This document shows, in pieces, positions 24,760 to 33,974 of a DNA stretch of 64,000 nucleotides. The notes below the pieces were generated by a model, which ran no database searches, was not told where the DNA came from, and worked only from the letters and a program-made list of their open reading frames with translations. The stretch is taken from contig JBGTSJ010000012.1 of NCBI GenBank assembly GCA_041940305.1, forward strand, positions 1-64,000, given 5' to 3'. Made by a program: the position numbers and the translations under genes. Source of the stretch: JBGTSJ01 sp041940305. GTDB lineage: Bacteria; Planctomycetota; Planctomycetia; Planctomycetales; Planctomycetaceae. Numbering within the stretch: the stretch's first letter is position 1; the number at the start of each line of letters is the position of its first letter.

Positions 24760-27021
24760 TCAGGCCGCGGACCTCCAGGGCACCACCGGCACTTCGTCGG
24801 TTTCTTCGTCTTCTCCATATCCGTAGCCATAACCGTAACCGTAGCCGTAGTAGCCGTCGTCTTCGTCCGCGTCCACGCGGTTCGCGACGATGCCGACCAG
24901 CGGCACGCGCATCAGCTGCAGTTCATCGGCCGCCCTGAGCACGATGCGGCGACGGTTCTTGCCGGGCTGCACCACGAGCACCACTCCATCCACGAGACGT
25001 CCCGCCACCGAAGCGTCGCTCGCCGCCAGGATCGGGGGCGTGTCGATCAGCACCTGGTCGTAGCGGTCTTCCGCCCAGGCCAGCAGTTCCTCGAAGCGGG
25101 ATCGTCCCAGCAGTTCCAGCGGGTCCGACGGCTTGGGGCCGCAGGGGAGAATGTCCACCGCGTCGATTCCAGTCGGCTTGATCCGGGCTGAGCACAATTC
25201 ATCCAGGTCGTCCTGTGATCGAAGGACATCGGACAGCCCCGGTTGTCCCCGCATGCGAAACAGCCTGGAGAGCCCCGGCTTGCGCATGTCGGCGTCGATC
25301 AGCAGCGTTCTTCGACCGGCGACGCCGAAGGATGCCGCGAGATGCGAGATGACGGTTGTCTTTCCATCCCCCGGCTCCGAACTCGTGACCACCAGCCGGT
25401 TCCGCTCTTCGCCGGCGAAGGCGAGTGCGGTGCGCAGCGTGCGGAATGCTTCCATCTCGACGGAGGACGGATCGGCGATTGATTCCGCCCCGCCGTCGGA
25501 GGGCGTCTCCAGTGGACGAATGACGGCGAGCACCGGTGCTCCCAGTTCGTCCCGCAGTTCATCCGGCGAGCGGAACCGGTCGTCCAGAAGGTCGACCACG
25601 TATGCAAGGATCGCTCCCGCACCGCATCCGCCCAGCAGGCAGAACAGCACCACCAGCCGCAGTTGGGGAGTCACCGGGCGCGAGTCAATCTGCGGCTCGT
25701 CCACCATGGCGATCCGCACGTCGGCATGATTTTGCTGGATGTCAAGGTTTGCAATCTGATCCAGCAGGGTGTCGTGAAGCTGCCGCAGCCGTGCCAGGTC
25801 GTGCTCCAGCAGCGATACTTCCATGAAGCGATCGTTGAGTTGAATCGCCTCCGCCTCCACGGCCTGGTAGTGCCGCGTCAATTCGTCCTCGTAGGCACGA
25901 ATGCCGGCGAGTTTCTCGCCGACGATGTTCAGCAGAGCCGGTCCGAGCGTGGCGCTATTCAGGTCGGCGACGCGCTGGTTGGCGTTCGCCTGATAGTTCT
26001 GCAGGTACTGCTGGGTATTGTCGATCGACTGCTGCAATTCGACGACTTGCGGATGCCTCGGGCCGTAGTGTTCCGAGAGAGTCTGCAGCTTCGCCCGGTC
26101 GTCCAGCAGCTTGGTCTCCAGTTGGGGAACGGTCCGCTGATCAAACGTGCCGAGGCCGAGCGCGTTGCGAATGAGGTCCCGGCCCACCATCGGTTCCAGC
26201 GCCATCAGATGCTGCTGCAGGTCGCCGCCGGATCGCACGGCGTGCTGGATGGCGGCCTGCGACGCCTCCAGCTGCAGCCGTTCCGTCTGCACGTCCACCA
26301 GCCGCTGATTGATCGTGATGGCCCGTTCAATCGCGGGATGAATCTGCTTTCCGTCCTCGCGCAATCCCAGGTCGCCCGACCGCGAGCGTGCCTCGGCCAG
26401 TTCCCGTTCCTTCTCGCGAAACTGCTGCTGCACCTGCCGCCGCTCCTGATCGAGCATGCTCACGATCTCGACGGAGACGTTCTTGTGATTCTGCGCCATG
26501 TACGCCAGATACGACTGCACGACGGCGTCCACGATGGCCGCAGCCGCCTGCGGCGACTGTGAGCGATAGGAGATCTCGATGAGATTGGTGTTGCGGACGC
26601 CGGCTGCGCTCAGATTGCTGCGCAGGACTTCGAGATGACGCGCGGGAGGCGTGGCGGCAAAGTCGATGCGCAGCGCCGGGGGCGCTTCCTGCAGTTGCGC
26701 CAGCGCTCCGTCCAGCACGACTTCGCTGGAGAACAGCCTCTCGTAGGTCGGGATCAGGCTCGTCCGCGGCCCTTCGGCCGACATCGACGTCGACCACACG
26801 TCCGCCCCCGTCTGCATCACCAGCACCGATGCCCGCGCACGGTAGATTCGAGTCGCTCCCGAGTAGTACGCCGCGCCCGCCACGCCGGCCACGATCAGCG
26901 CCAGCAGAAAACACGAGCGGCGGCGACGCACGATGCGCAGAAACTGCACAGCCGCAATCACGGCGTTCGGAGACGGCTGCCGACCGTCATCAGCCCGCGG
27001 GTTGAGCGGTCCTTCGCTCAT
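24760..27021 (-). CDS. Polysaccharide co-polymerase / tyrosine autokinase (Wzc-like)
   Basis: A 753-residue inner-membrane protein. A Wzz-like N-terminal domain (helix near CFLLALIVAGVAGAAYYSG), a long periplasmic coiled coil, and a second membrane helix (LVVLFCLLGGCGAGAILAYV) lead to a cytoplasmic BY-kinase with Walker A SSEPGDGKTTV near residue 550, Walker A' LLIDADMRKPGLS and Walker B VLIDTPPI. The tail carries a YYGYGYGYGYGYG-type run (seven Tyr) followed by an acidic end; such Tyr clusters are the autophosphorylation sites that control chain length. No phosphatase (Wzb) gene is adjacent. ATG 27021 is preferred over the longer frame. Confidence 0.92.
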   Translation of the reverse strand: MSEGPLNPRADDGRQPSPNAVIAAVQFLRIVRRRRSCFLLALIVAGVAGAAYYSGATRIYRARASVLVMQTGADVWSTSMSAEGPRTSLIPTYERLFSSEVVLDGALAQLQEAPPALRIDFAATPPARHLEVLRSNLSAAGVRNTNLIEISYRSQSPQAAAAIVDAVVQSYLAYMAQNHKNVSVEIVSMLDQERRQVQQQFREKERELAEARSRSGDLGLREDGKQIHPAIERAITINQRLVDVQTERLQLEASQAAIQHAVRSGGDLQQHLMALEPMVGRDLIRNALGLGTFDQRTVPQLETKLLDDRAKLQTLSEHYGPRHPQVVELQQSIDNTQQYLQNYQANANQRVADLNSATLGPALLNIVGEKLAGIRAYEDELTRHYQAVEAEAIQLNDRFMEVSLLEHDLARLRQLHDTLLDQIANLDIQQNHADVRIAMVDEPQIDSRPVTPQLRLVVLFCLLGGCGAGAILAYVVDLLDDRFRSPDELRDELGAPVLAVIRPLETPSDGGAESIADPSSVEMEAFRTLRTALAFAGEERNRLVVTSSEPGDGKTTVISHLAASFGVAGRRTLLIDADMRKPGLSRLFRMRGQPGLSDVLRSQDDLDELCSARIKPTGIDAVDILPCGPKPSDPLELLGRSRFEELLAWAEDRYDQVLIDTPPILAASDASVAGRLVDGVVLVVQPGKNRRRIVLRAADELQLMRVPLVGIVANRVDADEDDGYYGYGYGYGYGYGEDEETDEVPVVPWRSAA

Positions 27022-27094
27022 CGGCGTCTGCTCTGTGTGGGCGTATCGTCTCGCCGGTGGTGCAATCCCTGCAGCCGGCACGCATTGTTTGAAC

Positions 27095-28312
27095 TCAGAA
27101 GAAGGCCAGCCGGCTCGCGGCTGTCACGCTGAACCGGATGTACTTCTGCAACTCGGTCGTGACAAACGTGAGTGGGGTCTCTTCGACGCTGACGACGTCT
27201 CCCGGCGCCAGCCGGATATTCTCCACGTAATCCCGCTTTGCCTTGTCGATCGAGACCTGGATCATGACCGATTTGTTCTGCTCGGGCAGTTGCCGCACAA
27301 CGAGCACTTTGTCCGCGACCTCGGTCGTGAGGCCGCCGGCCAGCGCGACGGCGTCCAGCAGCCGCAGTTCCTGTTCGGCCGGGACTTCAAACTGCCCCGG
27401 CTTCTTGACCAGCCCGAACACCTGAACGTTCTGTGCCGGTCGGCGCATGACCATCACCACGCCGCCGTCACGCACCGACAAGTCCGCCCGCCCGGGGTCC
27501 GGAGAGGCGAGATCGACGCGCATCGTTTGCGGCCCCGTCCCGTTCGAGTTCGAGTATCCCGCAAGGTGCACTTCAGACTCGTCGCCCGCCGCGGCAGCCT
27601 CCGCGGCATCCGTCGACTTTGATGCGAACTCCGACGCGAACTCGGATCCGTCCGGGTTCTGAGCATTCTTTCCGAACAGGTAGGGCGTGCCGGGATTCCG
27701 AATCTCCACGAGCGTGTGGGCCTCCTGGGACAGCCCTCCCGCCGCGACGAGCGCCGCCAGCAGATCGCTCTGATTCGACGCCAGTTCGTAGGTTCCCTCC
27801 TTGTTGACCGCCCCCAGGACGGTCACCTTGTTCGACCGCCGGCGCGCGACCGTCATGGAAACCTGTGGACTGCGATAGATGCCACGGCTGATGCTCGCCT
27901 CCTGGACGGCCGCCTCCGCCAGCGTGAGTTCCATCCCGCCCACATCCACTTCCCCTACGAGCGGCACGTTCACCGATCCGGCATCCGAGACGCGGAGCAG
28001 CCAGCTCGGCATCGCGCGCGTCTCCAGCCCCGTGGCGATGCTGACGTTGACCGTATCGCCCGGGTAAACGACCTCATTTTTCAGCGAGGACTGCGAAAGC
28101 TGCGAAAGATCGACGTGCTGCGCGCTGTGGACCACCTGGGCCTGATACTGCGAAGGCAGGCTGGACGCCCGATACGCTCCGCGATTGCAGCCCGCCATGG
28201 CAGCCAGCGCAAGCAGCGCGAACCACATCGTGGTCGCTGCGGGCATCCTGCCGGGTTCGCAACGGCGCAACGCAAACATGGGCAAACGCCGCAGCGTGCG
28301 GCGCTCCTGCAT
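27095..28312 (-). CDS. Polysaccharide export protein (Wza-like, SLBB domains)
   Basis: A 405-residue outer-membrane-type lipoprotein with lipobox LAAMAGC. The poly-export domain starts near EVVYPGDTVNVSIATGLE and is followed by SLBB-type repeats (NKVTVLGAVNKEGTYELA and NVQVFGLVKKPGQFEVPAE), then a C-terminal part ending in LAFF. It should form the exit channel for the polysaccharide made by the two downstream genes. The start is uncertain: ATG 28312, 28279 and 28246 are in frame, and the last two would give shorter signal peptides. An insertion rich in Ala, Ser and Glu (about residues 220-245) separates the SLBB-like parts. Confidence 0.88.
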   Translation of the reverse strand: MQERRTLRRLPMFALRRCEPGRMPAATTMWFALLALAAMAGCNRGAYRASSLPSQYQAQVVHSAQHVDLSQLSQSSLKNEVVYPGDTVNVSIATGLETRAMPSWLLRVSDAGSVNVPLVGEVDVGGMELTLAEAAVQEASISRGIYRSPQVSMTVARRRSNKVTVLGAVNKEGTYELASNQSDLLAALVAAGGLSQEAHTLVEIRNPGTPYLFGKNAQNPDGSEFASEFASKSTDAAEAAAAGDESEVHLAGYSNSNGTGPQTMRVDLASPDPGRADLSVRDGGVVMVMRRPAQNVQVFGLVKKPGQFEVPAEQELRLLDAVALAGGLTTEVADKVLVVRQLPEQNKSVMIQVSIDKAKRDYVENIRLAPGDVVSVEETPLTFVTTELQKYIRFSVTAASRLAFF

Positions 28313-28796
28313 CTGGGATCCGGAGCCGATTGCTCCGCGGCGGAATGTGAGGAGTTGAGAGAGATGACCGCGGCGAACCGAGACGTTCGACTGCGCTCAC
28401 CGACCAACGGACGTGAAGTTCACCAGTCGCATGGACGGAGCCGGCGGGCCCGCCAGGTCCGGAAACGAAACCTTCGTCTGATGAACGCGGGGCCAGCTAA
28501 GTATCAGAACACGCCGACGTCGGTCAACGGCACTTTCTGCTGGAGCCAGACTGCTGCTCCCGTTGTGGAATCCCGCTTGGCGACTTTGAGTATGGCGAGG
28601 ATCATCTCAGGGAGTCCGGGCCCGCATGAACGATCAAGCATCACGCCGGATGCGGCATGTTGGATCGGTGCATCCCTGCGAGAAGCCGCCGACTCTGTTG
28701 GTGGAGCGGAGCTGTCACCTCGGCGTGCGTTGATCAAGCTGCCGCCTCCATCGAGCGATGCGCGCTGCATGCGCCGAGTACGTGCCCCAACCTCTC
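28313..28796. other. Gene-free divergent region
   Basis: Between the minus-strand export gene and the plus-strand csrA. Open frames here do not look coding and I found no RNA gene. It must hold the promoter of the polysaccharide operon on the minus strand, which I could not place. Confidence 0.5.
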
Positions 28797-28824
28797 TTGA
28801 CGAACACTTGTCCACATGTATACT
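28797..28824 (+). promoter_or_regulatory. Sigma-70-type promoter of csrA copy 1
   Basis: TTGACG (28797-28802), 16-bp spacer, TATACT (28819-28824), 45 bp before the csrA start codon. Confidence 0.75.
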
Positions 28825-28869
28825 CCCGTCTGCTTAGGATCGAGTGGCATCAATCACGGAGGGGATCAC

Positions 28870-29073
28870 ATGCTGGTCATTACGCGGCGTCACAATGAGG
28901 AACTGCTGATTGGGACCGACGTGCGGGTCCGTGTACTGTCAATTCGGGGCAACCGCGTGCAGCTGGGGATTGATGCCCCGCTGGACGTGCGCGTGCAGCG
29001 TCCCGAGGTGGAAGACGGCTTCAGCTGGACCGACGAACCGAGAACGCCGGTCCGCCTGCTGAGCGGCCGATGA
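28870..29073 (+). CDS. csrA: Carbon storage regulator CsrA, divergent copy
   Basis: A 67-residue RNA-binding regulator that blocks or alters translation at GGA motifs. GGAGGGG precedes ATG 28870; the longer frame is discarded. The fold is clear (MLVITRRHNEELLIGTDVRV, IRGNRVQLGIDAPLDVRVQR) and the key Arg44 is kept. It departs from the usual sequence at Leu4 (Ile), His43 (Gln) and at the C-terminal helix (EVEDGFSWTDEPRTP instead of a long YxxI helix), so binding may differ from the second copy at 33607. Its Shine-Dalgarno contains GGA, so autoregulation is possible. Confidence 0.93.
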   Translation: MLVITRRHNEELLIGTDVRVRVLSIRGNRVQLGIDAPLDVRVQRPEVEDGFSWTDEPRTPVRLLSGR

Positions 29074-29218
29074 TCAGGCAGTTGGCGCCGTTGACGCGCG
29101 AGTGGAGGTCGTCGCGTGCGTTCACGTGCGCTGGTTGACTTCCGGATCGTGGGCTGCGTAGTCTAGCGGATCGTCCGTTCTCACGGGTGGTTTCCGCCGC
29201 TCACGATCCGAGGCTGCT

Positions 29219-30340
29219 ATGTCGATGTCCTCCCGCCGCGCTGCCGGCTGGCTCGCTGTCTGTCTTATTGTCGCGCTCCCCGGCTGCAAGGGGGGCGACT
29301 CCACCGCGCAGCCAATGGGTCCATCATCCGGCACGACGTCGGACAGTCCCCGTCGCATCGTGATCCTCACGAACGGTCCCGATCCGTTCTGGGACACGTG
29401 CGAAGCGGGGGCGAAGTCCGCGGAGAAGGAACTCGGGCTCGCCGAGCAGGGGTTTGTCGTCGATTTTCAGCGCGGCGATTTCACCGCGAAGAAGCAGATC
29501 GACATGCTCAAGCAGTACGCGCAGGCGTCGGACATCGTCGCCGTCGGCATCTCGGTCTTCGACCCGAAAAGCCGCAATCTCGCGGAAGAAATGCGCGGAC
29601 TGCAGGAGAAGGGGGTGAAGGTGATCACGATCGACGGCGACATTGACCGGAACAGCTTCCGGGACGCACGGTTCGCCTATCTGGGCACCGACAACATCGT
29701 GGGCGGTCGCGAACTCGGCCGTGCGGCGAAGGCTCTTGATCCTGACGGCGCCAACTACGCGTTGTTCGTGGGCAACGTGGGGGCAGCCAACGCGATTGAG
29801 CGCATGGACGGATTCGTCGAGGGGACCGGTCCCGACTTCAAGGAACTCAGCCGTCTCGACGACGGCGGCGACCGCACCAAGGCCCGAAAAAACGTGGAGG
29901 ACACGCTCGATCGGCATCCCGATTGCGACATGCTCGTCGGCATCTGGGCGTACAACACACCGCAGATCGTTGCAGCCGTCCGCGACCGCGGGATCCGCGA
30001 TCAGATGAAAGTGGTCTGTTTCGACGCCGCCGAGGCCAGCATTCGCGAGATGGGGGCCGGCAACGTGGACGTGATGGTCGTGCAGAACCCCTATCAGATG
30101 GGGTACGAGGGGGTGCAACTGCTGCACGCCATGGCGACTGAAGATCAGGCCAGCATCGACGCCCGCTATCCCGACTATGCCCAGGAAGGGGAGCGGGATC
30201 TGTATCGCACCGAACTCCGCGTCGTCGTGCCCGATGAAGGCTCGCCCATCACTCCGGACCTGTTCGAACCTTCGACCGAGTTCTTCAAGCACTCGGACTT
30301 CATGAACTGGCTCAACGAGCGGGGACTGGTGAGCTCGTAA
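29219..30340 (+). CDS. Sugar ABC transporter substrate-binding lipoprotein (RbsB-like)
   Basis: A 373-residue periplasmic-binding protein. The lipobox LPGC puts the lipidated cysteine at 23. The type I sugar-binding fold shows RRIVILTNGPDPFWDTCEAG, DGDIDRNSFRDARFAYLGTDN, DMLVGIWAYNTPQIVAAV and VMVVQNPYQMGYEGVQLL. It delivers a pentose- or hexose-type sugar to the permease encoded next. A strong hairpin in the 92-bp gap to the permease gene (30352-30382) may protect this mRNA segment and give higher expression of the binding protein. Confidence 0.92.
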   Translation: MSMSSRRAAGWLAVCLIVALPGCKGGDSTAQPMGPSSGTTSDSPRRIVILTNGPDPFWDTCEAGAKSAEKELGLAEQGFVVDFQRGDFTAKKQIDMLKQYAQASDIVAVGISVFDPKSRNLAEEMRGLQEKGVKVITIDGDIDRNSFRDARFAYLGTDNIVGGRELGRAAKALDPDGANYALFVGNVGAANAIERMDGFVEGTGPDFKELSRLDDGGDRTKARKNVEDTLDRHPDCDMLVGIWAYNTPQIVAAVRDRGIRDQMKVVCFDAAEASIREMGAGNVDVMVVQNPYQMGYEGVQLLHAMATEDQASIDARYPDYAQEGERDLYRTELRVVVPDEGSPITPDLFEPSTEFFKHSDFMNWLNERGLVSS

Positions 30341-30351
30341 CGCGTCCCCAA

Positions 30352-30382
30352 ACGGGCAGCGGGGTTGAAGCCCGCCGCCCGT
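30352..30382 (+). terminator. Intercistronic hairpin (attenuator or stabiliser)
   Basis: ACGGGCAGCGGG, 6-base loop GTTGAA, then a GC-rich return arm ending in CGCCCGT; no T-run. Such hairpins after binding-protein genes commonly set unequal expression within ABC operons. Confidence 0.65.
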
Positions 30383-30432
30383 CACGCTGTCTGTTTCGAT
30401 CTCGAATCGCTCGCCGTGACTGCACCCGGAAC

Positions 30433-31695
30433 GTGTCCGCCTTCTTCCGACATCACCGCAACGAGCTTGGCCTCGCCGCCGCCATCGCGGCCGTCATCGC
30501 GGTGACGGCGGCCTTCAACGACACATACCACACGACTTCCGGGCAGCTGGACGCCGGGCGACTGATTCTCCGCGAGACGTCGATGCTGGGCATCTTCGCC
30601 CTCGGCGCGGCCGTTGTGATTATTGCGGGCGGCATTGATCTCTCGAGCGGCTCGCTCATCGCCTTCAGCGGCACGCTGTTTTTCGGCATGATCATCATGC
30701 TGGCGCCGGACGATCCCTCCACGCGCTGGTCCGGCAACCCCGATCGCCATCTGCCGGACACGGAGAACCTGGCCGTCTGGATTCCGTGCGTCGCCCTGCT
30801 GGCGACCCTGGCGGTCGCATTCCTGGTGGGCAGCTTTCATGCCTGGCTCATCACCTCGATCGAGCTCCCTCCCTTCGTCGCCACGCTCGCCTCGCTCGTC
30901 GGCCTGCGCAGTCTGGCCCGACTGCTCATTCAGGATATGACCGTGCTCGAGTACGGCCAGCGGCAGTCCACGATCACCATCAATGACGAGCTGCTCACGT
31001 CCGTCAGCCGCGAGAGCTGGTGGGTCCCCTGCGTCATCTGGATCATTCTGTGCGCCGCGATCTGGACGCTTCTGAGCCGCACGATCGTCGGTCGCCACAT
31101 TTATGCGATGGGCGGAAATGAAGAGGCGGCCAGGCTCAGCGGCATCCGCACCGACCGCCTCAAGTGGCTCGCCTACTGCATAAGCAGCATGACGGCGGCC
31201 CTCGCCGGCGTGCTGTATGCGTGCTACATCGGCACGGCCAGTCCCGCGACCGACGGCATGGGGTATGAACTCAACGCGATCGCCGCCGCCGTCGTTGGCG
31301 GATGCAGCCTGGCCGGGGGCGTCGGCACGATCGCGGGAGTCGTACTCGGCGCGCTCTTCCTCCGCGTCGTCATCGACTCGGTCGCGAAACTTTTTCGCAG
31401 CCAGCCGGATCTGTTTGAGGGACTCGTCGTCGGGATGCTCGTGATCCTCGCGGTCGCCTTCAATTCGCTCCGCGGCAGCGGCGGACTGCACAAGCGGTTC
31501 TTCACTGGCGGACTCGGCCTGCTGAACGTCGCCATCCTCGGCCTGCTCGCCGGCATCATGACGAGCGTGACCTCGCAGGACGAGAAGCTCCGCAACGGGC
31601 TGATCGTCGGTGGAAGCGTGTTCGTGCTGCTGGCGGCGAAGGCGGTGAGTGAACGCATCGGCGCCCAGCGAGACACGGTCGCCTCACAGAGTTGA
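30433..31695 (+). CDS. Sugar ABC transporter permease (RbsC-like)
   Basis: A 420-residue inner-membrane permease of the BPD_transp_2 family. Typical parts are FALGAAVVIIAGGIDLSSGS, GSFHAWLITSIELPPFVATL, IYAMGGNEEAARLSGIRTDR and LNAIAAAVVGGCSLAGGVGT. It is about 100 residues longer than E. coli RbsC: two more hydrophobic segments (GLGLLNVAILGLLAGIMTS and NGLIVGGSVFVLLAAK) close the protein. The start used is GTG 30433. It is followed 8 bp later by the ATPase gene. Confidence 0.92.
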   Translation: MSAFFRHHRNELGLAAAIAAVIAVTAAFNDTYHTTSGQLDAGRLILRETSMLGIFALGAAVVIIAGGIDLSSGSLIAFSGTLFFGMIIMLAPDDPSTRWSGNPDRHLPDTENLAVWIPCVALLATLAVAFLVGSFHAWLITSIELPPFVATLASLVGLRSLARLLIQDMTVLEYGQRQSTITINDELLTSVSRESWWVPCVIWIILCAAIWTLLSRTIVGRHIYAMGGNEEAARLSGIRTDRLKWLAYCISSMTAALAGVLYACYIGTASPATDGMGYELNAIAAAVVGGCSLAGGVGTIAGVVLGALFLRVVIDSVAKLFRSQPDLFEGLVVGMLVILAVAFNSLRGSGGLHKRFFTGGLGLLNVAILGLLAGIMTSVTSQDEKLRNGLIVGGSVFVLLAAKAVSERIGAQRDTVASQS

Positions 31696-31703
31696 ATTTT
31701 GCG

Positions 31704-33233
31704 ATGTCCGACGCTCCCCTCATCGACATCCGCGGCGTCACCAAACGCTTCCCGGGCGTCGTAGCCCTCCGCGGCGTCACGCTTGACATCCGCCGCGGCG
31801 AGTTTCACTCGATCTGCGGCGAGAACGGCGCCGGCAAGACGACCCTGATGAAGATCCTCTCGGGTGTCACTCCCGAGTACGAAGGAGAAATCGCGCTCTG
31901 CGGCAAGCCGGTCCGCTTCGCCGGCACGCGGGACGCCGAGGCCGCCGGCGTCAGCATCATTCACCAGGAACTCAATCTCGTTGAAGACCTTTCTGCCGCC
32001 GCCAACATCTTTCTCGGCCGGGAGAAGCGCCGCCTCCGCTTCCTGCTCGACGACCGCGCCATGGAGCGCGAAGCCGCCGAACTGTTCCGGCAACTGGAAT
32101 GCCAGATCGACCCCTCGCGACCGGTCCGCACGCTCCGGGTCGGAGATCAGCAGCTTGTCGAGATCGCCAAGGCGCTCTCGCTCAAGGCCGAGATTCTCAT
32201 CATGGATGAGCCGACCTCCGCGCTCACCGAGTCGGAGGTGGAACGGCTGTTCCGCGTGATCGAACGACTCCGAAAGCAGGGTGTCACGATCCTGTACATC
32301 TCCCACAAGATGGACGAGATCTTCCGCCTCTCGGACCGCATCACGATCCTGCGTGACGGAGTGCTCGTGAAAACGGTGGACCGCGCCGACACCAGCCGGC
32401 GCGAAGTCACGCACCTCATGGTCGGGCGCGAGATCGAATCCGTTGATCTCGGCGCCGGCCGCACTCCCGGCCCCGTGGTCCTCGACGTGCAGAACCTCTC
32501 GCTCGCCTGGCCCGGTCACGCCCGAAACTGGCGGCTGGAGAACGTCTCGTTTCAGCTCCGCCGCGGAGAGGTTCTGGGCATCGCCGGATTGATGGGCGCC
32601 GGCCGCACCGAGTTGCTCGAATGCCTGTTTGGCTCGGCTCATCCCCGCCCGCAGGGACGCATCGTCCTCGACGGCAGGCCCGCGCACTTCTCGCACCCTT
32701 CGCAGGCGAAGGCCGCCGGCATCGCCATGGTCACTGAGGACCGCAAGCGGCTGGGCCTGTTCAGTCAGATGACCGTCCGCGAGAACATCACGATCTGCAC
32801 GCTCGGCCGCACACTTCGGGCGGGACTCATCAGCAGCCGCCGCGAACGGGCCAGCGCGGAAGACTCGATGCGACAGTTGTCCGTCAAAGCGAGCGGCGGG
32901 GATGCGGCGATCACGTCGCTGTCGGGCGGTAATCAGCAGAAGTGCATCATCGCCCGCTGGCTGCGCACCGATCCCAAGGTGCTGCTGCTCGACGATCCCA
33001 CCCGCGGCGTCGACGTCGGCGCCAAGGCCGAGCTGTACCGCATTATCGACGAACTCTGCCGGAAAGGACTGGGGCTGATCGTCACCTCCAGCGAGCTCCC
33101 CGAGCTGATGACCGTCTGTGACCGCATCCTTGTGCTGTGCGAAGGCCGCCTCACCGGCGAACTGACGCGCGAGGAGTATACCGAGCAGAGAATCATGGAG
33201 TTGGCCACGCAGCGCGAGGCCGCCGCGGGATAG
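31704..33233 (+). CDS. Sugar ABC transporter ATPase (RbsA-like, two ATPase domains)
   Basis: A 509-residue fused dimer that powers sugar uptake. The first half has Walker A GENGAGKTT (39-47), a degenerate signature region RVGDQQLVEIAKALSLK and Walker B ILIMDEPTSAL. The second half has the degenerate Walker A GLMGAGRTELL typical of RbsA, then LSGGNQQKCIIARWL and LLLDDPTRGVDVGAK. ATG 31704 replaces the upstream TTG because it is adjacent to the permease stop and begins MSDAPLIDIRGVTKRFPG. The sugar cannot be named; the family covers ribose, xylose, arabinose, galactose and myo-inositol. Confidence 0.94.
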   Translation: MSDAPLIDIRGVTKRFPGVVALRGVTLDIRRGEFHSICGENGAGKTTLMKILSGVTPEYEGEIALCGKPVRFAGTRDAEAAGVSIIHQELNLVEDLSAAANIFLGREKRRLRFLLDDRAMEREAAELFRQLECQIDPSRPVRTLRVGDQQLVEIAKALSLKAEILIMDEPTSALTESEVERLFRVIERLRKQGVTILYISHKMDEIFRLSDRITILRDGVLVKTVDRADTSRREVTHLMVGREIESVDLGAGRTPGPVVLDVQNLSLAWPGHARNWRLENVSFQLRRGEVLGIAGLMGAGRTELLECLFGSAHPRPQGRIVLDGRPAHFSHPSQAKAAGIAMVTEDRKRLGLFSQMTVRENITICTLGRTLRAGLISSRRERASAEDSMRQLSVKASGGDAAITSLSGGNQQKCIIARWLRTDPKVLLLDDPTRGVDVGAKAELYRIIDELCRKGLGLIVTSSELPELMTVCDRILVLCEGRLTGELTREEYTEQRIMELATQREAAAG

Positions 33234-33458
33234 ACGGATGTCGCATCCGCAGGCGTAGTAACGGCCTTGTTACGGGGAGAATTTGAGGCGGAATTAGCAC
33301 TAATCCCGCTGCAAAACTGTCCGCAACGGGACGCGCTGCCGGAATTCTCGCGAATCTCACACACGGGGCCGGATTCGCAAGCGCTATCAGCACATAGACT
33401 TGCGCTGCTGGCCTGCCGCTGCCAGTGCTTTCGACACGCGCGCAGCAGAACCAGCCAA
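33234..33458. other. Gene-free region with two small hairpins
   Basis: After the ATPase stop there are CGGATGTCGCATCCG (33236-33250) and GTAACGGCCTTGTTAC (33258-33273), possible transcript ends of the transporter operon. The remaining bases to 33606 hold no credible gene. Confidence 0.5.
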
Positions 33459-33487
33459 TTGACCGTCGTCACAAGCCGGTCTAGAAT
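33459..33487 (+). promoter_or_regulatory. Sigma-70-type promoter of csrA copy 2
   Basis: TTGACC (33459-33464), 17-bp spacer, TAGAAT (33482-33487). The start codon lies about 120 bp downstream, leaving a long leader that may hold regulatory sequence. Confidence 0.7.
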
Positions 33488-33606
33488 CGTGACATCCGAT
33501 GTAATCGGCCATCGCCCGCGCGGTGCGCATCATCGAAGCGCCCGTCGGATGTCCCGGCAATGCACTGCCACCTAGCGCAGCGGACGGTGGGGAACGGAGT
33601 GTAGCG

Positions 33607-33819
33607 ATGCTGGTCCTCTCACGCAAGAAGAACGAGAGCATTATCATCGACGACCGGATCGTGATCACGGTTGTCGAGATTCGCGGCGACAAAGTTCGCC
33701 TGGGCATCGAAGCCCCGCGCGACGTCCCCATCCATCGCAGCGAAGTTTACGAGGCCATCCGCCGCGCCAGCGAAGCTCCGTCCGAATCGGAATCGCAGGT
33801 TCCCAGTTCGGAAGCCTGA
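33607..33819 (+). CDS. csrA: Carbon storage regulator CsrA, canonical copy
   Basis: A 70-residue CsrA close to the family consensus: [40 protein letters not shown] with Arg44, and the SEVYEAIRR helix that completes the dimer. The tail is Ser/Glu-rich. GGAGTG lies before ATG 33607. It differs from the copy at 28870 mainly in the C-terminal helix and residues 4, 16 and 43. The two copies lie on either side of the sugar transporter genes, so transporter mRNA is a natural place to look for CsrA sites. Confidence 0.95.
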   Translation: MLVLSRKKNESIIIDDRIVITVVEIRGDKVRLGIEAPRDVPIHRSEVYEAIRRASEAPSESESQVPSSEA

Positions 33820-33937
33820 CCAAAGTTGCAGGCACAATCCCTCTGTGCCGTCCGCTGAGAGCCGGCTGAGCCACCGTTAACTCACGGCTCCCTCTTCGCT
33901 GACAGTGTTCGCTCGCAGCCGGTTCATGGTCCCCGGC

Positions 33938-33965
33938 TTGACACACCCACTCAGCCCACTAAGTT
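33938..33965 (+). promoter_or_regulatory. Promoter of tRNA-Glu
   Basis: TTGACA (33938-33943), 16-bp spacer, TAAGTT (33960-33965), ending 9 bp before the tRNA. The -35 is perfect and the -10 weak. Confidence 0.6.
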
Positions 33966-33974
33966 ACGCACCAC

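Noticed and set aside
28504..28815. Minus-strand ORF of 103 codons in the gene-free region
   Set aside because: No recognisable protein pattern, and its start overlaps the csrA promoter; no Shine-Dalgarno seen.
33236..33273. Riboswitch or small RNA after the transporter operon
   Set aside because: Only two short simple hairpins; no known aptamer pattern.
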